In this document: positions 1 to 9,527 of the stretch, in pieces
Position numbering within the stretch: the stretch's first letter is position 1
How the letters are laid out: every line of letters begins with the position of its first letter
NCBI RefSeq assembly: GCF_004343035.1
Contig: NZ_SMCQ01000018.1
Span: forward strand, 1 to 61,623
Reading direction: 5' to 3'
DNA: 61,623 nt
Source: Longibaculum muris
Lineage (GTDB): Bacteria; Bacillota_I; Bacilli_A; Erysipelotrichales; Coprobacillaceae
Translations under genes and position numbers: made by a program
Notes under the pieces: generated by a model
Seen by the model: only the letters and a program-made list of their open reading frames with translations
Database searches by the model: none
What the model was told of the DNA's origin: nothing

Positions 1-36
1 ATAAAAAATAACTTAATGTGTTTTTTAGTTATCAAA

Positions 37-80
37 GAAAAAAAGGACTGAGCGTCCTAAATGGTTCAAAAACCACTTAG
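37..80 (-). terminator. Terminator after the solute-binding protein operon
   Basis: Read on the minus strand, a CTAAGTGG/CCATTTAG hairpin (57-80) is followed by a five-pair AGGAC/GTCCT hairpin (44-58) and a run of eight T. It lies just past the stop of the gene ending at 94 and closes the operon. Confidence 0.75.
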
Positions 81-93
81 TCGTTACAGCCCC

Positions 94-1380
94 TTAATCC
101 TTAAGATATTGATTCATTTGTTTTTGTAAATCAATTAATGATGTATCTATATCAGCATTATTATCAATAATTTGTTGAATATGCGTTGTTAATAAATTAA
201 GGGCAGATTCATATTTTTTAAATTGATTATGATTCATAGCATTTTCCATAACATCTTTAAGTAAACTCAAATTAACCTGACTATCACCAGCTTCTTCTTT
301 TAAAATATCTAATGTATGCTTAGATTCACTGACTGTCTTTAATGATGAGATACCTTGTGAGTATTCTATTAATTCAGTTTGAGTTTGCTGATCATAAGTT
401 AATGTCTTTAAAAATTCCCAGGCAAGTTGTTCATGTTGACTTCTTGAAGATAACCCCATTAATAATGTCGAGATTTGACTATGTCCTTGTTGATTGGATA
501 GAGAAGGCATTTTGACACAATCCCATTCAAATTGAGAATATTTTTTGACTCTCCAAGGATATGGTTTATAGGTTCTATATTGTGATAGAGGCATTGGTGA
601 AAAGGCAACTTGTCCTTTATCAAATTGTTCAGCACTAACACGATAACCTTGATTTAAAGCTGTCAACTTTTGTAAAAAGACTAATGAATCTTTAACTGAT
701 TGTTGATTGAGATAACACATTGTTCCATCTTCATTAAATAATTGTCCCCCATGACCATAGATAGAATCTAACCAATCATAATTATAATAACCGTATTGAT
801 CTATAATTCCATCATGATTACTATCTTTTGTCACTTTTTGACATATTCTATAAAAATCATCTAAACTCCAATCATTATCTGGAATAGAGATTCCTTCTTT
901 TTTTAATAATGTTTTATTAACAAACATCAAAGTTGGATTACTTTCATAAGGCAAGGCATATTGTTTTTTTTGAAAAATGCCAGCTTGTAAAACACTTTGA
1001 TAATAAAGTGATGTATCAAACTGATGATCTTGTTTCATAAATCCATGTAAATCTTTTAATGCTCCTAATGAACTTAACGTATTAAAATCTTCACTTAAAA
1101 TCATGAATACATCTGGTTCTTCTCCCTTTAATATTTGTTGCGAAAGCCAAGCAGAATAATCTTCTTTTAAGATACCACTTTGATATTCAATTTCAACATT
1201 CTTATGTTTTTTTTCAAATCTTTCAATTGCATGATCAATAACATAATAACTATCACCACTTGGCACATCCCAATTACTTCCTGCAAATATCCCCAGTTTA
1301 ATAACAACCTTATGAGGCCAACAGATAAGTAAGAAAATCAAACCTATACATAATAATACAATGATGGCTTTTTTATTCAT
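94..1380 (-). CDS. Extracellular solute-binding protein (sugar ABC type), membrane anchored
   Basis: About 428 residues. A short basic N-terminus and one hydrophobic segment (about residues 5-23) are followed by a mature region resembling family 1 extracellular solute-binding proteins (residues about 30-420, with typical stretches such as EPDVFMI and SNPTLMFVNK). It should bind a sugar or oligosaccharide outside the membrane. There is a Cys in the hydrophobic segment but no good lipobox, so an uncleaved anchor is likely. The ATG at 1380 is chosen because AAAGGA sits 8 bases upstream; a TTG at 1386 is too close to it. It is the last gene of a four-gene operon and overlaps the response regulator by a few bases. 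No permease or ATPase is next to it, so it may serve sensing or feed a transporter encoded elsewhere. The ligand is unknown. Confidence 0.8.
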   Translation of the reverse strand: MNKKAIIVLLCIGLIFLLICWPHKVVIKLGIFAGSNWDVPSGDSYYVIDHAIERFEKKHKNVEIEYQSGILKEDYSAWLSQQILKGEEPDVFMILSEDFNTLSSLGALKDLHGFMKQDHQFDTSLYYQSVLQAGIFQKKQYALPYESNPTLMFVNKTLLKKEGISIPDNDWSLDDFYRICQKVTKDSNHDGIIDQYGYYNYDWLDSIYGHGGQLFNEDGTMCYLNQQSVKDSLVFLQKLTALNQGYRVSAEQFDKGQVAFSPMPLSQYRTYKPYPWRVKKYSQFEWDCVKMPSLSNQQGHSQISTLLMGLSSRSQHEQLAWEFLKTLTYDQQTQTELIEYSQGISSLKTVSESKHTLDILKEEAGDSQVNLSLLKDVMENAMNHNQFKKYESALNLLTTHIQQIIDNNADIDTSLIDLQKQMNQYLKD

Positions 1381-2047
1381 AATCAAAATCCTTTGTTGTT
1401 TGTCCTGTTTGTACTGCCCATATAGCTAATTGTGTACGATCTCTTAAATTTAATTTTGAAAGAATAGAACTTAGATAATTTCTTACAGTTCCTTCTGATA
1501 AAAACAATTTTTGTGCAATTTCTTTATTAGAAAGACCAAAACCAACTTGTTGAATGACCTTCCATTCTGGTTTACTTATCTCTTTAATTCCACTATCTTC
1601 AACACGAATAGAATAATTGTTTTGTGACATTTTAGAAAACATACTAAATACTTTTGTGGCAATATCAGGATTAATCATTCCTCCACCATGATAAACAGTT
1701 AAAATGGATTGATACAATTCATCCATACTTACCCCTTTTAATAAATATCCACTTGCTCCAAATTTTAATGCACTAAACACAAAATCATCATCATCAAAAG
1801 TTGTTAAAATAATAATCTTTGTTTGTGGATATTGTTCTTTAACTGCTTTTGTACACATAACGCCATCCATATGTGGCATACGAATATCCATAAGAATAAT
1901 ATCTACTGGATTTCTTTTTAAAATATCTAAAACCTCAAACCCATCACTTGCAACACTAACAACTTGTATATCTTCATGTGTTCCTAAGACAATCTTCAAT
2001 GACTCTCTAATGAGCTCTTGATCATCAGCAATCACAACTTTAATCAT
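1373..2047 (-). CDS. NarL/LuxR-family response regulator
   Basis: 224 residues with an N-terminal receiver domain (about 1-120). The acidic pair D8-D9, the phospho-acceptor D54 in the LMDIRMP motif, the TT of IILTT and the Lys of the GYLLKG motif are all present. The C-terminal LuxR-type HTH (about 160-215) contains the typical GLSNKEIAQKLFLSEGTVRNY. It should bind DNA when phosphorylated by the kinase encoded just upstream, with which it overlaps by 8 bases. Targets are unknown; the flanking solute-binding protein genes or a sugar transporter elsewhere are reasonable guesses. Confidence 0.93.
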   Translation of the reverse strand: MIKVVIADDQELIRESLKIVLGTHEDIQVVSVASDGFEVLDILKRNPVDIILMDIRMPHMDGVMCTKAVKEQYPQTKIIILTTFDDDDFVFSALKFGASGYLLKGVSMDELYQSILTVYHGGGMINPDIATKVFSMFSKMSQNNYSIRVEDSGIKEISKPEWKVIQQVGFGLSNKEIAQKLFLSEGTVRNYLSSILSKLNLRDRTQLAIWAVQTGQTTKDFDYE

Positions 2048-3350
2048 AATTTTCTCCCCTTTGCATTGGTATTTTAATAATTGTTAAAAAACCATTATGT
2101 CCATCATATAACACTTCACCATTAATAACTGCAACCCTTTCTTGCATCTGTTTTAAACCAAAACCATAATGAATATCCTCACAACCACTACCATTATCTT
2201 GAATCTTTAAATATAAATGATAATCTTCCTGATAAATAATAATTTCTATATGAGTTGCACCCCCATGACGAAGTGAATTTGTAATACTTTCTTGAATAAC
2301 CCGAAACAATATATCTTCTTTTGTATTTTCAAAATCTACTTTTTCTAATCGATAATCTAATACAATATCCAAATCACTGACACTCATAAATTCTTCAATC
2401 ATTGATTCAATTGCCCCTTTAAAGCCATGAGCTTCTAATGCGCCTGGACGTAACTTATTTAAAGAATTACGAACATCCCCAATCCCTTGTCGCACAACTT
2501 TAGAGACAACTTGTAATTGTTGCTTAGTTGCTTGAGGATTTATATCTATCATTGCAATACAAGCATCCACACCAGCTGCAATCCCAGTCAAAGCATGACC
2601 CAAAGTATCATGAATTTCTCTTGCTAATCGTTTTCTCTCGTTATTTTCACCAATTTTTTCTGTCACCGCTGCATAATTTTGTAATTCTTTATTCACCTGA
2701 TGAATCATATCTAATTCTTTTGAAATATTCTCATTTTCTTGAATCTGATCAGCTATATAAAGAATCATATAAACAATAAATAATAAGATATTTAATGTTT
2801 CTAATACATTCTTTGCAATCATCAGCATTCCTCTTATATTCGCATTAAAAATCTGAAAGTATGCTTGTGGATTTGTGAGTGGAATAACTGTTGAAAAAAC
2901 ATCATAATTAGAAATCAAATAAACAAGAATAACGGCACCTAATATCCATTTTGTTGTTTTATCATCTTTTAAATGATATATACTATTACAAAACACTAAT
3001 AAAATAATACCATTATATCCCATATACAATAAATAAATAATACCAAAACAAATCAACAATTCAACGAAACTCAAAATCATATTCATCTTATGTTGAATAA
3101 TATCATGTTCTTGACGATAATACATAATTGATAAAAGAATAATAAATAATAAAATACTTCCAAAGAATACAACAAGTGGATGATGAGGAATATGATTGAT
3201 TTTATCTAAAAAATCTCTTGTCATCTGATAATCAATAACATATTTTGTTGCAAGTAAAAAAACACTGCCATAAAAAACAATGATAATAAAATTCAAAAGA
3301 ATCATAAAAACTCTTAAAGATGACAAAGATTGCCAATAACTCCGATTCAT
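2040..3350 (-). CDS. NarL-type sensor histidine kinase with multi-span membrane domain
   Basis: About 436 residues. Roughly five or six membrane segments fill residues 12-200, then comes a HisKA_3 dimerisation/phosphotransfer helix with H247 in REIHDTLGHAL, and a GHKL ATPase domain with SITNSLRHG (N box) and GYGFGL-type DNGSG and GFGLKQM motifs. There is no large extracellular sensor loop, so the signal may come through the binding protein encoded immediately upstream. The ATG at 3350 forms TAATG with the stop of that gene and has a GGGGTGG site upstream; a GTG at 3359 is an alternative. It is the partner of the regulator at 1373-2047. Confidence 0.92.
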   Translation of the reverse strand: MNRSYWQSLSSLRVFMILLNFIIIVFYGSVFLLATKYVIDYQMTRDFLDKINHIPHHPLVVFFGSILLFIILLSIMYYRQEHDIIQHKMNMILSFVELLICFGIIYLLYMGYNGIILLVFCNSIYHLKDDKTTKWILGAVILVYLISNYDVFSTVIPLTNPQAYFQIFNANIRGMLMIAKNVLETLNILLFIVYMILYIADQIQENENISKELDMIHQVNKELQNYAAVTEKIGENNERKRLAREIHDTLGHALTGIAAGVDACIAMIDINPQATKQQLQVVSKVVRQGIGDVRNSLNKLRPGALEAHGFKGAIESMIEEFMSVSDLDIVLDYRLEKVDFENTKEDILFRVIQESITNSLRHGGATHIEIIIYQEDYHLYLKIQDNGSGCEDIHYGFGLKQMQERVAVINGEVLYDGHNGFLTIIKIPMQRGENYD

Positions 3351-4303
3351 TATTGCCACCCCGTTTCATCAAAATCATCAATATTCTTTTTGGTTATTAA
3401 AGTCACAGGAACAATAATATTAGAATCAACTGTTTTATGAGCCAATAAATCATACATCTTTAAAGCTGCAGTATAACCAAAAGATATTGGAGATTGTGCA
3501 ACTGTTCCAGCAACCATTGGTGTTTGACGAATCAATGATTTAACATCTGGAGTTCCATCAACACCATATACTTTAACATTTTTCATCCCATTATTTTCTA
3601 AAGCTGCTAAAGCACCTAGAGCACTCGGATCATTAAGTGCCATAACAACATCAATATCGCGATGTTTTTTTATTATTTTTTGCATTAATGGCATAGCAAG
3701 TTCTAATTGCCCCTCACATTCTCCTTCGTCAACAATTTGATATTGAGGATGAGATTGGATTGTATCTAAGAAACCATCAATTCGGTCTTTAGCTGATTTT
3801 GCACTACTATGTTTTAATAAAACAATTTTAGCTGATGACATTGTATTCATCATATCATTGGCACATTGAACACCAGCATTATAGTTATCTGAAACAATTG
3901 TACAGTTGACCAGTTCTTTATTTTTAATAGGTGCATCAACAACAATAATTGGTATATGTGCTTTTTTAGCTGCTAATAAAGCTGGTTGTATTTGTTTATA
4001 ATCTATTGGGTTAACGAATATTCCATCAACATTTTGATTGATAAAGAAATGAATCTGTTCATTTTGTTTTATCACATCTAAAGCTGGATCCAAGGTAATA
4101 AGTCGATCCCCGTTTTGATCAATCACTTTTTCTAATTCATTATTAATAATTTCATAAAAAGGATTATTCATTGTCATATAAGTGACACCAAAAACCTTAT
4201 GATGAGATGAAGGACGACTATAGCTTGTATAAATCAAACCTACAATCATCATTGCAATTGTCACTATAATCCCAAAAAGAGCCTTCTGATTTTGTTTATG
4301 CAT
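3350..4303 (-). CDS. Ribose/galactose-type periplasmic binding protein, membrane anchored
   Basis: About 317 residues. One N-terminal hydrophobic segment (about 9-27) precedes a Peripla_BP_4 domain of the RbsB/YtfQ type (mature start VFGVTYMTMNNPFY, then VDGIFVNP, IPIIVVDAP, ALNDPSALGALAAL and GVDGTPD). It should bind a monosaccharide. It is first in the operon with the kinase and regulator, an arrangement like the XylFII-LytS/YesN three-component sensors of clostridia, so a sensory co-receptor role is inferred. The ATG at 4303 has AGGTG six bases upstream; GTG at 4312 is the alternative. A short inverted repeat (ATGAT/ATCAT, 4335-4348) lies in the promoter region. Confidence 0.85.
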   Translation of the reverse strand: MHKQNQKALFGIIVTIAMMIVGLIYTSYSRPSSHHKVFGVTYMTMNNPFYEIINNELEKVIDQNGDRLITLDPALDVIKQNEQIHFFINQNVDGIFVNPIDYKQIQPALLAAKKAHIPIIVVDAPIKNKELVNCTIVSDNYNAGVQCANDMMNTMSSAKIVLLKHSSAKSAKDRIDGFLDTIQSHPQYQIVDEGECEGQLELAMPLMQKIIKKHRDIDVVMALNDPSALGALAALENNGMKNVKVYGVDGTPDVKSLIRQTPMVAGTVAQSPISFGYTAALKMYDLLAHKTVDSNIIVPVTLITKKNIDDFDETGWQ

Positions 4304-4372
4304 ATCTATCACCTACACTCTTTTTTATTTTAACATGATTTCTATCATAAATAAAAGTGACAAAAGTCATAT

Positions 4373-4400
4373 AAAAAGAATGAGCTGTTTTGTCTCATTC
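4373..4400 (-). terminator. Terminator after the P-type ATPase gene
   Basis: On the minus strand a GAATGAG/CTCATTC stem with a nine-base loop is followed by TTTTT. It overlaps the TGA stop of the ATPase gene. Confidence 0.8.
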
Positions 4401-6707
4401 TCGATCTAAATAAATATTCACAAAATGTGAGATGATTGCTGCTAAAATCATACCAATGACAATTATAATCAATATATATTGGAATAATTGCATTGTAAGT
4501 GGAGCAAGCTGTAACCAATCCCAGAAGATATATGTGGCCATACAAAAGCCAATAATATCTATAATCAATACAAATGTACGATACCAATTAATTGGACTAT
4601 AAATACGATAAATCATATGAATAGAAATTAATGAAGTTGAAAAATAAAGAATTGTAAAGACTTCATGTAATTCTAAAGATAATATAGGGGCAAGAAGTTT
4701 TAATGCAATGACACTTAAAACAATAACCAAAGCATTAGGTAATGAATAACGCATCGCATGTCTACCAATCGATTCTTTTTGTTTATCGATATTCTTTTCA
4801 AATAAAATCATAAAAGAAGGAAAACCTTCAATAAAATTATCTAATAAAGTCATTTGAAAAGGAATAAAAGGATAAGGCATATTTAATAATACAGTTGAAA
4901 TAGCAATCAATATTGTATAGATTGTCTTAAGATAATACATAGATGCTGAACGTGTCACATTATTAATATCTAAACGTCCTTCTTTGACAACATCTACCAT
5001 TGTTGATAGTTCACCATTAATCACAACAAACTGAGAGATTTGTTTAGCAGCATCTGAGCCAGATCCCATCGCGATTGAAACATCGGCATCTTTTAAAGCT
5101 AAAACATCATTAACTCCATCACCTGTCATTGCGACTTTTTGTTTATGTTTTTGTAAAGTTAAAATCATTTGATGTTTTTGTTTTGGGGTAGCCCGACCAA
5201 TCACATTGTAATTCATGATTGCATTTTCTAATTCTTCATCGGTTGTCAAAGTAGATGCATCAATATAGTGATGAGCATCTTTGACTCCCGCTTGTTTCGC
5301 TAATGAACTTACAGTTATTGGATTATCCCCAGAAATCACTTTAATATCTACATCATTTTCTTGAAAGAAAGCCAGTGTTTCTTTCGCATCATCTCTTAGA
5401 GGATCTAAAATAATAATTAAAGCTAGTGGTGTTGCTTCATGAAGATGTTCTTGAAAAGTTTGAAAATCAGCATGATGAGCAACCATTAAAACACGAGCTC
5501 CACTATTTTGAGCTTCTTGAATATATTGTAGTAATTGATATTGAGGTACAATAAACTCTGGTGCTCCTACAATAATCGTTCCAATACCTTCTAGTTCCTG
5601 TGCACTCCATTTTCTAGCTGAAGAAAATGGGACACGATTTTTCACTTCATAACATATCTCATCTTGAAAGTATTGCTTTAATGTTTGATAAGTTGCATTA
5701 TTATCAACACTTTGTCCAACAAATGAACTCATGACTTTTTGCATATCAAGTGATAAAGGATTGGCTAAATCAACAACCTCTTGAACCTTCATTTTCCCTT
5801 TTGTTAAAGTTCCTGTCTTATCAAGACATAAAACATCAACACGGGATAAAGTTTCAATACTAAACATTTCTTGAACAAGCACTTTTCTTTTTCCTAGACG
5901 CACAACACTGGCAGCTAAAGAAACACTTGTCAATAATACTAATCCTTTAGGTAACATTCCAAGTAAGGCTGTTGAAGTATTGACAATTGCTGTCGCAAGT
6001 GATTCTTCTCTCACCCCTAAAGCTTGATACAACATCAAAACACTCAATGGAACAACTAAATAACTGGTAAATTTTGTTACTTTATTAAAAACATTAACCA
6101 ACTCAGATGTCACTGGTTTTCTTTGTCTTGCCTCATTAGCAAGATGAGTCGCATAATTATCTATTCCTACATGTTCAACTCTTGCATAACATGCACCAGA
6201 AACAATAAAACTTCCTGACAATAAATGGTCACCTATATTTTTCAATACAGGGTCAGCTTCTCCTGTAAGTAAAGATTCATCAACTTCAACAGCTGTATCT
6301 AACACAATAGAATCAGAAGAAACTTGATTTCCAGTTTCAAAATAAACCACATCATTTAAGACAATTTCTTCATTATCAATCTCTTGTATTGTGTCATCAC
6401 GTAATACTTTTGTTTTAGGTGAAATAATTAAATTTAACTTAGCAACCATATTACGAGAACGTATCTCTTGATAAATTCTAATAACTGTATTGGCACTTAC
6501 AATCACAACAAAGAATAAACTTGACCATGCTTGAACAAATACCAATGCACATGCTATAACAAAGTTATAAGCATTAAACAAATTAAAAACATGTTCAAAT
6601 ATAATTTGTTTATTTGTCTTAACTAATGGTTTTGGAGATATATTCATATGCCCTAAATCAATTTGATCTAAGACCTCTTGATTTGTTAATCCCTTTATTT
6701 TTTGCAT
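4395..6707 (-). CDS. CtpE-like cation-transporting P-type ATPase
   Basis: About 770 residues. Numbered from the longer start at 6731, it has the A-domain motif LLTGEAD (about 154-160), the phosphorylation motif DKTGT with D304, and the hinge motif MTGDGVNDVLALKDADVSIAMG. Two membrane helices precede the A domain (about 50-85), two follow it (about 222-275), and about six are C-terminal, the usual P-type layout. The transmembrane-4 motif reads LPKGL rather than IPEGL, so the usual ion-binding Glu is replaced by Lys. Family resemblance is to CtpE-type (calcium-related) pumps, but the ion cannot be read from the sequence. The ATG at 6707 is preferred (GGGTG upstream); ATG 6731 is possible. The gene appears to be monocistronic. 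Confidence 0.88.
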   Translation of the reverse strand: MQKIKGLTNQEVLDQIDLGHMNISPKPLVKTNKQIIFEHVFNLFNAYNFVIACALVFVQAWSSLFFVVIVSANTVIRIYQEIRSRNMVAKLNLIISPKTKVLRDDTIQEIDNEEIVLNDVVYFETGNQVSSDSIVLDTAVEVDESLLTGEADPVLKNIGDHLLSGSFIVSGACYARVEHVGIDNYATHLANEARQRKPVTSELVNVFNKVTKFTSYLVVPLSVLMLYQALGVREESLATAIVNTSTALLGMLPKGLVLLTSVSLAASVVRLGKRKVLVQEMFSIETLSRVDVLCLDKTGTLTKGKMKVQEVVDLANPLSLDMQKVMSSFVGQSVDNNATYQTLKQYFQDEICYEVKNRVPFSSARKWSAQELEGIGTIIVGAPEFIVPQYQLLQYIQEAQNSGARVLMVAHHADFQTFQEHLHEATPLALIIILDPLRDDAKETLAFFQENDVDIKVISGDNPITVSSLAKQAGVKDAHHYIDASTLTTDEELENAIMNYNVIGRATPKQKHQMILTLQKHKQKVAMTGDGVNDVLALKDADVSIAMGSGSDAAKQISQFVVINGELSTMVDVVKEGRLDINNVTRSASMYYLKTIYTILIAISTVLLNMPYPFIPFQMTLLDNFIEGFPSFMILFEKNIDKQKESIGRHAMRYSLPNALVIVLSVIALKLLAPILSLELHEVFTILYFSTSLISIHMIYRIYSPINWYRTFVLIIDIIGFCMATYIFWDWLQLAPLTMQLFQYILIIIVIGMILAAIISHFVNIYLDRE

Positions 6708-6856
6708 ATTCACACCCACTTTATTTATCATATTTTTCCATATATCATGATATTTTAATCAGAATTTTATCATATCTTAACACCATTATATGGATATCAT
6801 ATGAATATATGGTAAAGAATTTCTTAAGAATATCTAAAGAAGATCAAAATCAAATC

Positions 6857-9265
6857 TTAATAACAATCCCAAGTATATATAACCTGATCAAATCTTTTAT
6901 TTTTCAAATCATCCTTATCAATAAGAAAATGACATGTTCCATAATCTCCCCACATCATATGTGTTTCATCACTCAATAATTGAAGCAAAATAAGCATTGA
7001 CTCACTTCCTCTAGAATCCTCTTGAGCAAAAGATCCCTGTCCTAACATTTGATTATTTTCATTAAATTCAACGTACTCATAAAGAGCATCCATAAATCCA
7101 TCATTATTTTCAAAATCCTTTGGTAATAAATCATCACACAATTTCTTTAAACGATCGATAAATTGAAAATCACTTACTGATAGTCCTTCAACTTGTTGAA
7201 TAGATAAATTCAAACGATATTCTCCATGCAGTGGTGATTCTTCATTAATATATTCAACATCTTGACGAAGTGGTGCTATATAATCAACTTTTTCGTGATA
7301 AACAACACGATATTTAGGATTATCTACATTAAAATCAAAGTCACATCCATAAACATCATCACATTTGATAAAGAATTGCAACATTCCATGATCTGGTAAA
7401 TCCCCAACTGTTTTTCCTTTAAGTTCATCAAAATTAATTTGTGCCAACAATATTAACGGTTCATTTCCATCACAAGGAATATTTTCACCCTCTAATAAAT
7501 AAGGTAATCCACCTAATTTACTACAATAACGATTAACTGGTAAATCACTATATTCCAAAACAATCACATCTTCTTTAAATTCTTTTAATCTATCAATAAT
7601 AGGTTGCATATCATATTCTTCAACAATTTCATATTCTTCATTTTGTTTCACTATTTTTACTTCTTTTCTATGTTGAATATAACGTATAAAAATGTAAATT
7701 GATTTAGCCAGTTCAATGCTCACAATTAAAAATATCAACATACATAAAGATTTTTGCCATCCTTTTATTAAACTTCTTATAAAAGAATACAATATAAATA
7801 ACAAAAATGCTCTTTTTTCATAATTATGAACATTATGTTCTTGTTGTAGAATTGCTTTTAATTTTTTTAAATACATTGGAAAAACAAACAATTCTCCAAC
7901 AAAGATAATACCAAAAGCTATCCATATTGTTTGAATAGATTCTTCCATTATTCCACTTACCCATATTTGAATTGGTTTCACAAATAACCAAACTAAAAAA
8001 ATAATCCAAATACAAATCAAATGATAAAGTGTTCTCGTACTCCTATAAGTAAATTCATTGTAATAAGTTTGAATTTGCTCAGATGAACACCAACGCACAG
8101 GTTTAAAATAATTAACTGGAAAAAATGCCGACCATAGACCATATAGTATCATTCCAATTCCAACAATTATACTCATCACAATATTAAATAACCAACTATT
8201 TTTCTCTTTAACTTCATCATCATTTTCTTTGGCATCTGCTTTTTTCTTACGGACAAAACGATGCTTTTCTATTAATTGATAACTTTCATCAATTTCCCAG
8301 TCTTTATTTTTTAAGACTTCTACCTGAAAAGGAACATCTTCATAAGCTAAACGCATTAAAAGTTTATTCATAAATTGAAGATCATAATACATCTTCTCAT
8401 CAAATGTATAAAATGGCTGATGTTTTATAATAGCACGCATACAATCATCACGATCAAATCCAAATTCCACTAAAATATTTAAAGCTTTATCAATTCTTCC
8501 ATCATTTATGATATATACACGCGCTTTTTGTGAAAGATCAACTTCACCTAAACGACCATCATGATATAAATTCTGATAATCAATCATATCGATATCCATT
8601 TTCTTCATCAATCGACTTGCTAGTAAAGTTCTAGCTGCCTGATAAGCAAAAAACGAAACAATAATAGTGATTAAGGCAATCTTTACTAAATCCTCAAAAA
8701 CTGATCCTCTTAAAAATAATATAAATAAAAAAGCTATAACAAGTAAAAGTATAGTTACCCATTGTACATATCTTAACGTCTTTTTTTGATAAACTTCTTT
8801 TTCACTATTTATTCTTTTTTGTACCATAAAATATGCAACGATAAAAACAATAATTGCATAAAAACATAAATAGAAACTAATAATGGAAATCGGAAAAGTA
8901 AAAGAAGCTGCAGTGACTAAAGCACTATACATGATCATGATAAAACCAGGTATTATTGATAAAAAAGCCACGGGTAAATAGTGAATCCTTTCATGAACTG
9001 AATGATGTTTTGTAGAAATATAATGCCCATACAATACATATAAACATCCTATTCCTCCTATGATACAAAAAACCGACAATCCTAAAAAAGCAAAATAAGT
9101 ATCATATATATAAATATATGGCAAAATAGAAGGCAAGGTTGTTATGGCATAAAATAAACCTACTACACCAAAAAATACTGATAAAAACAAACTTACCTGA
9201 TATGCATTTGTATCATCAAAAGTATCAAGCATATCCTGAATAAATCTTTCCCTATTATCTTTCAT
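6857..9265 (-). CDS. Large membrane protein with C-terminal DUF1963 (YwqG) domain
   Basis: 802 residues in three parts. An N-terminal membrane region (about 20-215, around six helices) is followed by a cytosolic linker with a Lys/Glu-rich stretch (about 225-360). A second membrane region (about 360-540) follows. The soluble C-terminus (about 560-802) matches the DUF1963/YwqG family: SKLGGLPYL, then LLAQINFDEL, DLPDHGMLQFFIK, a YRVVYHEK stretch and the final MWGDYGTCHFLI with FDQVIYTWDCY. YwqG proteins are usually stand-alone soluble proteins of about 250-280 residues whose role is unknown. Fusion to a double membrane block is unusual. The start has a GGGGAAA site upstream. No operon partner is evident; the ATPase gene downstream is separated by 150 bases. 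Confidence 0.85.
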   Translation of the reverse strand: MKDNRERFIQDMLDTFDDTNAYQVSLFLSVFFGVVGLFYAITTLPSILPYIYIYDTYFAFLGLSVFCIIGGIGCLYVLYGHYISTKHHSVHERIHYLPVAFLSIIPGFIMIMYSALVTAASFTFPISIISFYLCFYAIIVFIVAYFMVQKRINSEKEVYQKKTLRYVQWVTILLLVIAFLFILFLRGSVFEDLVKIALITIIVSFFAYQAARTLLASRLMKKMDIDMIDYQNLYHDGRLGEVDLSQKARVYIINDGRIDKALNILVEFGFDRDDCMRAIIKHQPFYTFDEKMYYDLQFMNKLLMRLAYEDVPFQVEVLKNKDWEIDESYQLIEKHRFVRKKKADAKENDDEVKEKNSWLFNIVMSIIVGIGMILYGLWSAFFPVNYFKPVRWCSSEQIQTYYNEFTYRSTRTLYHLICIWIIFLVWLFVKPIQIWVSGIMEESIQTIWIAFGIIFVGELFVFPMYLKKLKAILQQEHNVHNYEKRAFLLFILYSFIRSLIKGWQKSLCMLIFLIVSIELAKSIYIFIRYIQHRKEVKIVKQNEEYEIVEEYDMQPIIDRLKEFKEDVIVLEYSDLPVNRYCSKLGGLPYLLEGENIPCDGNEPLILLAQINFDELKGKTVGDLPDHGMLQFFIKCDDVYGCDFDFNVDNPKYRVVYHEKVDYIAPLRQDVEYINEESPLHGEYRLNLSIQQVEGLSVSDFQFIDRLKKLCDDLLPKDFENNDGFMDALYEYVEFNENNQMLGQGSFAQEDSRGSESMLILLQLLSDETHMMWGDYGTCHFLIDKDDLKNKRFDQVIYTWDCY

Positions 9266-9438
9266 ATCATTTCCCCAAACTTTCTTTATTCTTTTATTTC
9301 ATTATACAGTTTTGATTATTTTTCTTCAATCAAGTTTTAAAAAACAAAATATCTACCTTTTTTGTTAAACATTTTTGACCTAATATGAAGAAATACTAAC
9401 TTTTTATTTACTTTCTTATATTTCAATGAAATAAATAA

Positions 9439-9465
9439 ACCTCAAATGCCAAAGACATTTGAGGT
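9439..9465 (-). terminator. Terminator after the PTS IIC gene
   Basis: An ACCTCAAATG/CATTTGAGGT hairpin is followed on the minus strand by TTATTTATTT. It lies about 60 bases beyond the PTS gene stop, in the 9266-9527 gap, which otherwise holds only AT-rich sequence that must include the promoter of the DUF1963 gene. Confidence 0.65.
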
Positions 9466-9527
9466 AAAACAAAATTGAATGATAGAAATGAAGTTATGGT
9501 GTGTAAGTTTATCTTCTTTTTTATAGA

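Noticed and set aside
4335-4348. ATGAT/ATCAT inverted repeat in the promoter of the first sugar-binding gene
   Set aside because: Arms of five bases in AT-rich DNA occur readily by chance, so no operator was called.
6626-6979. Plus-strand open frame across the end of the DUF1963 gene and start of the ATPase gene
   Set aside because: It lies mainly antisense to real genes and has no ribosome site or family resemblance.
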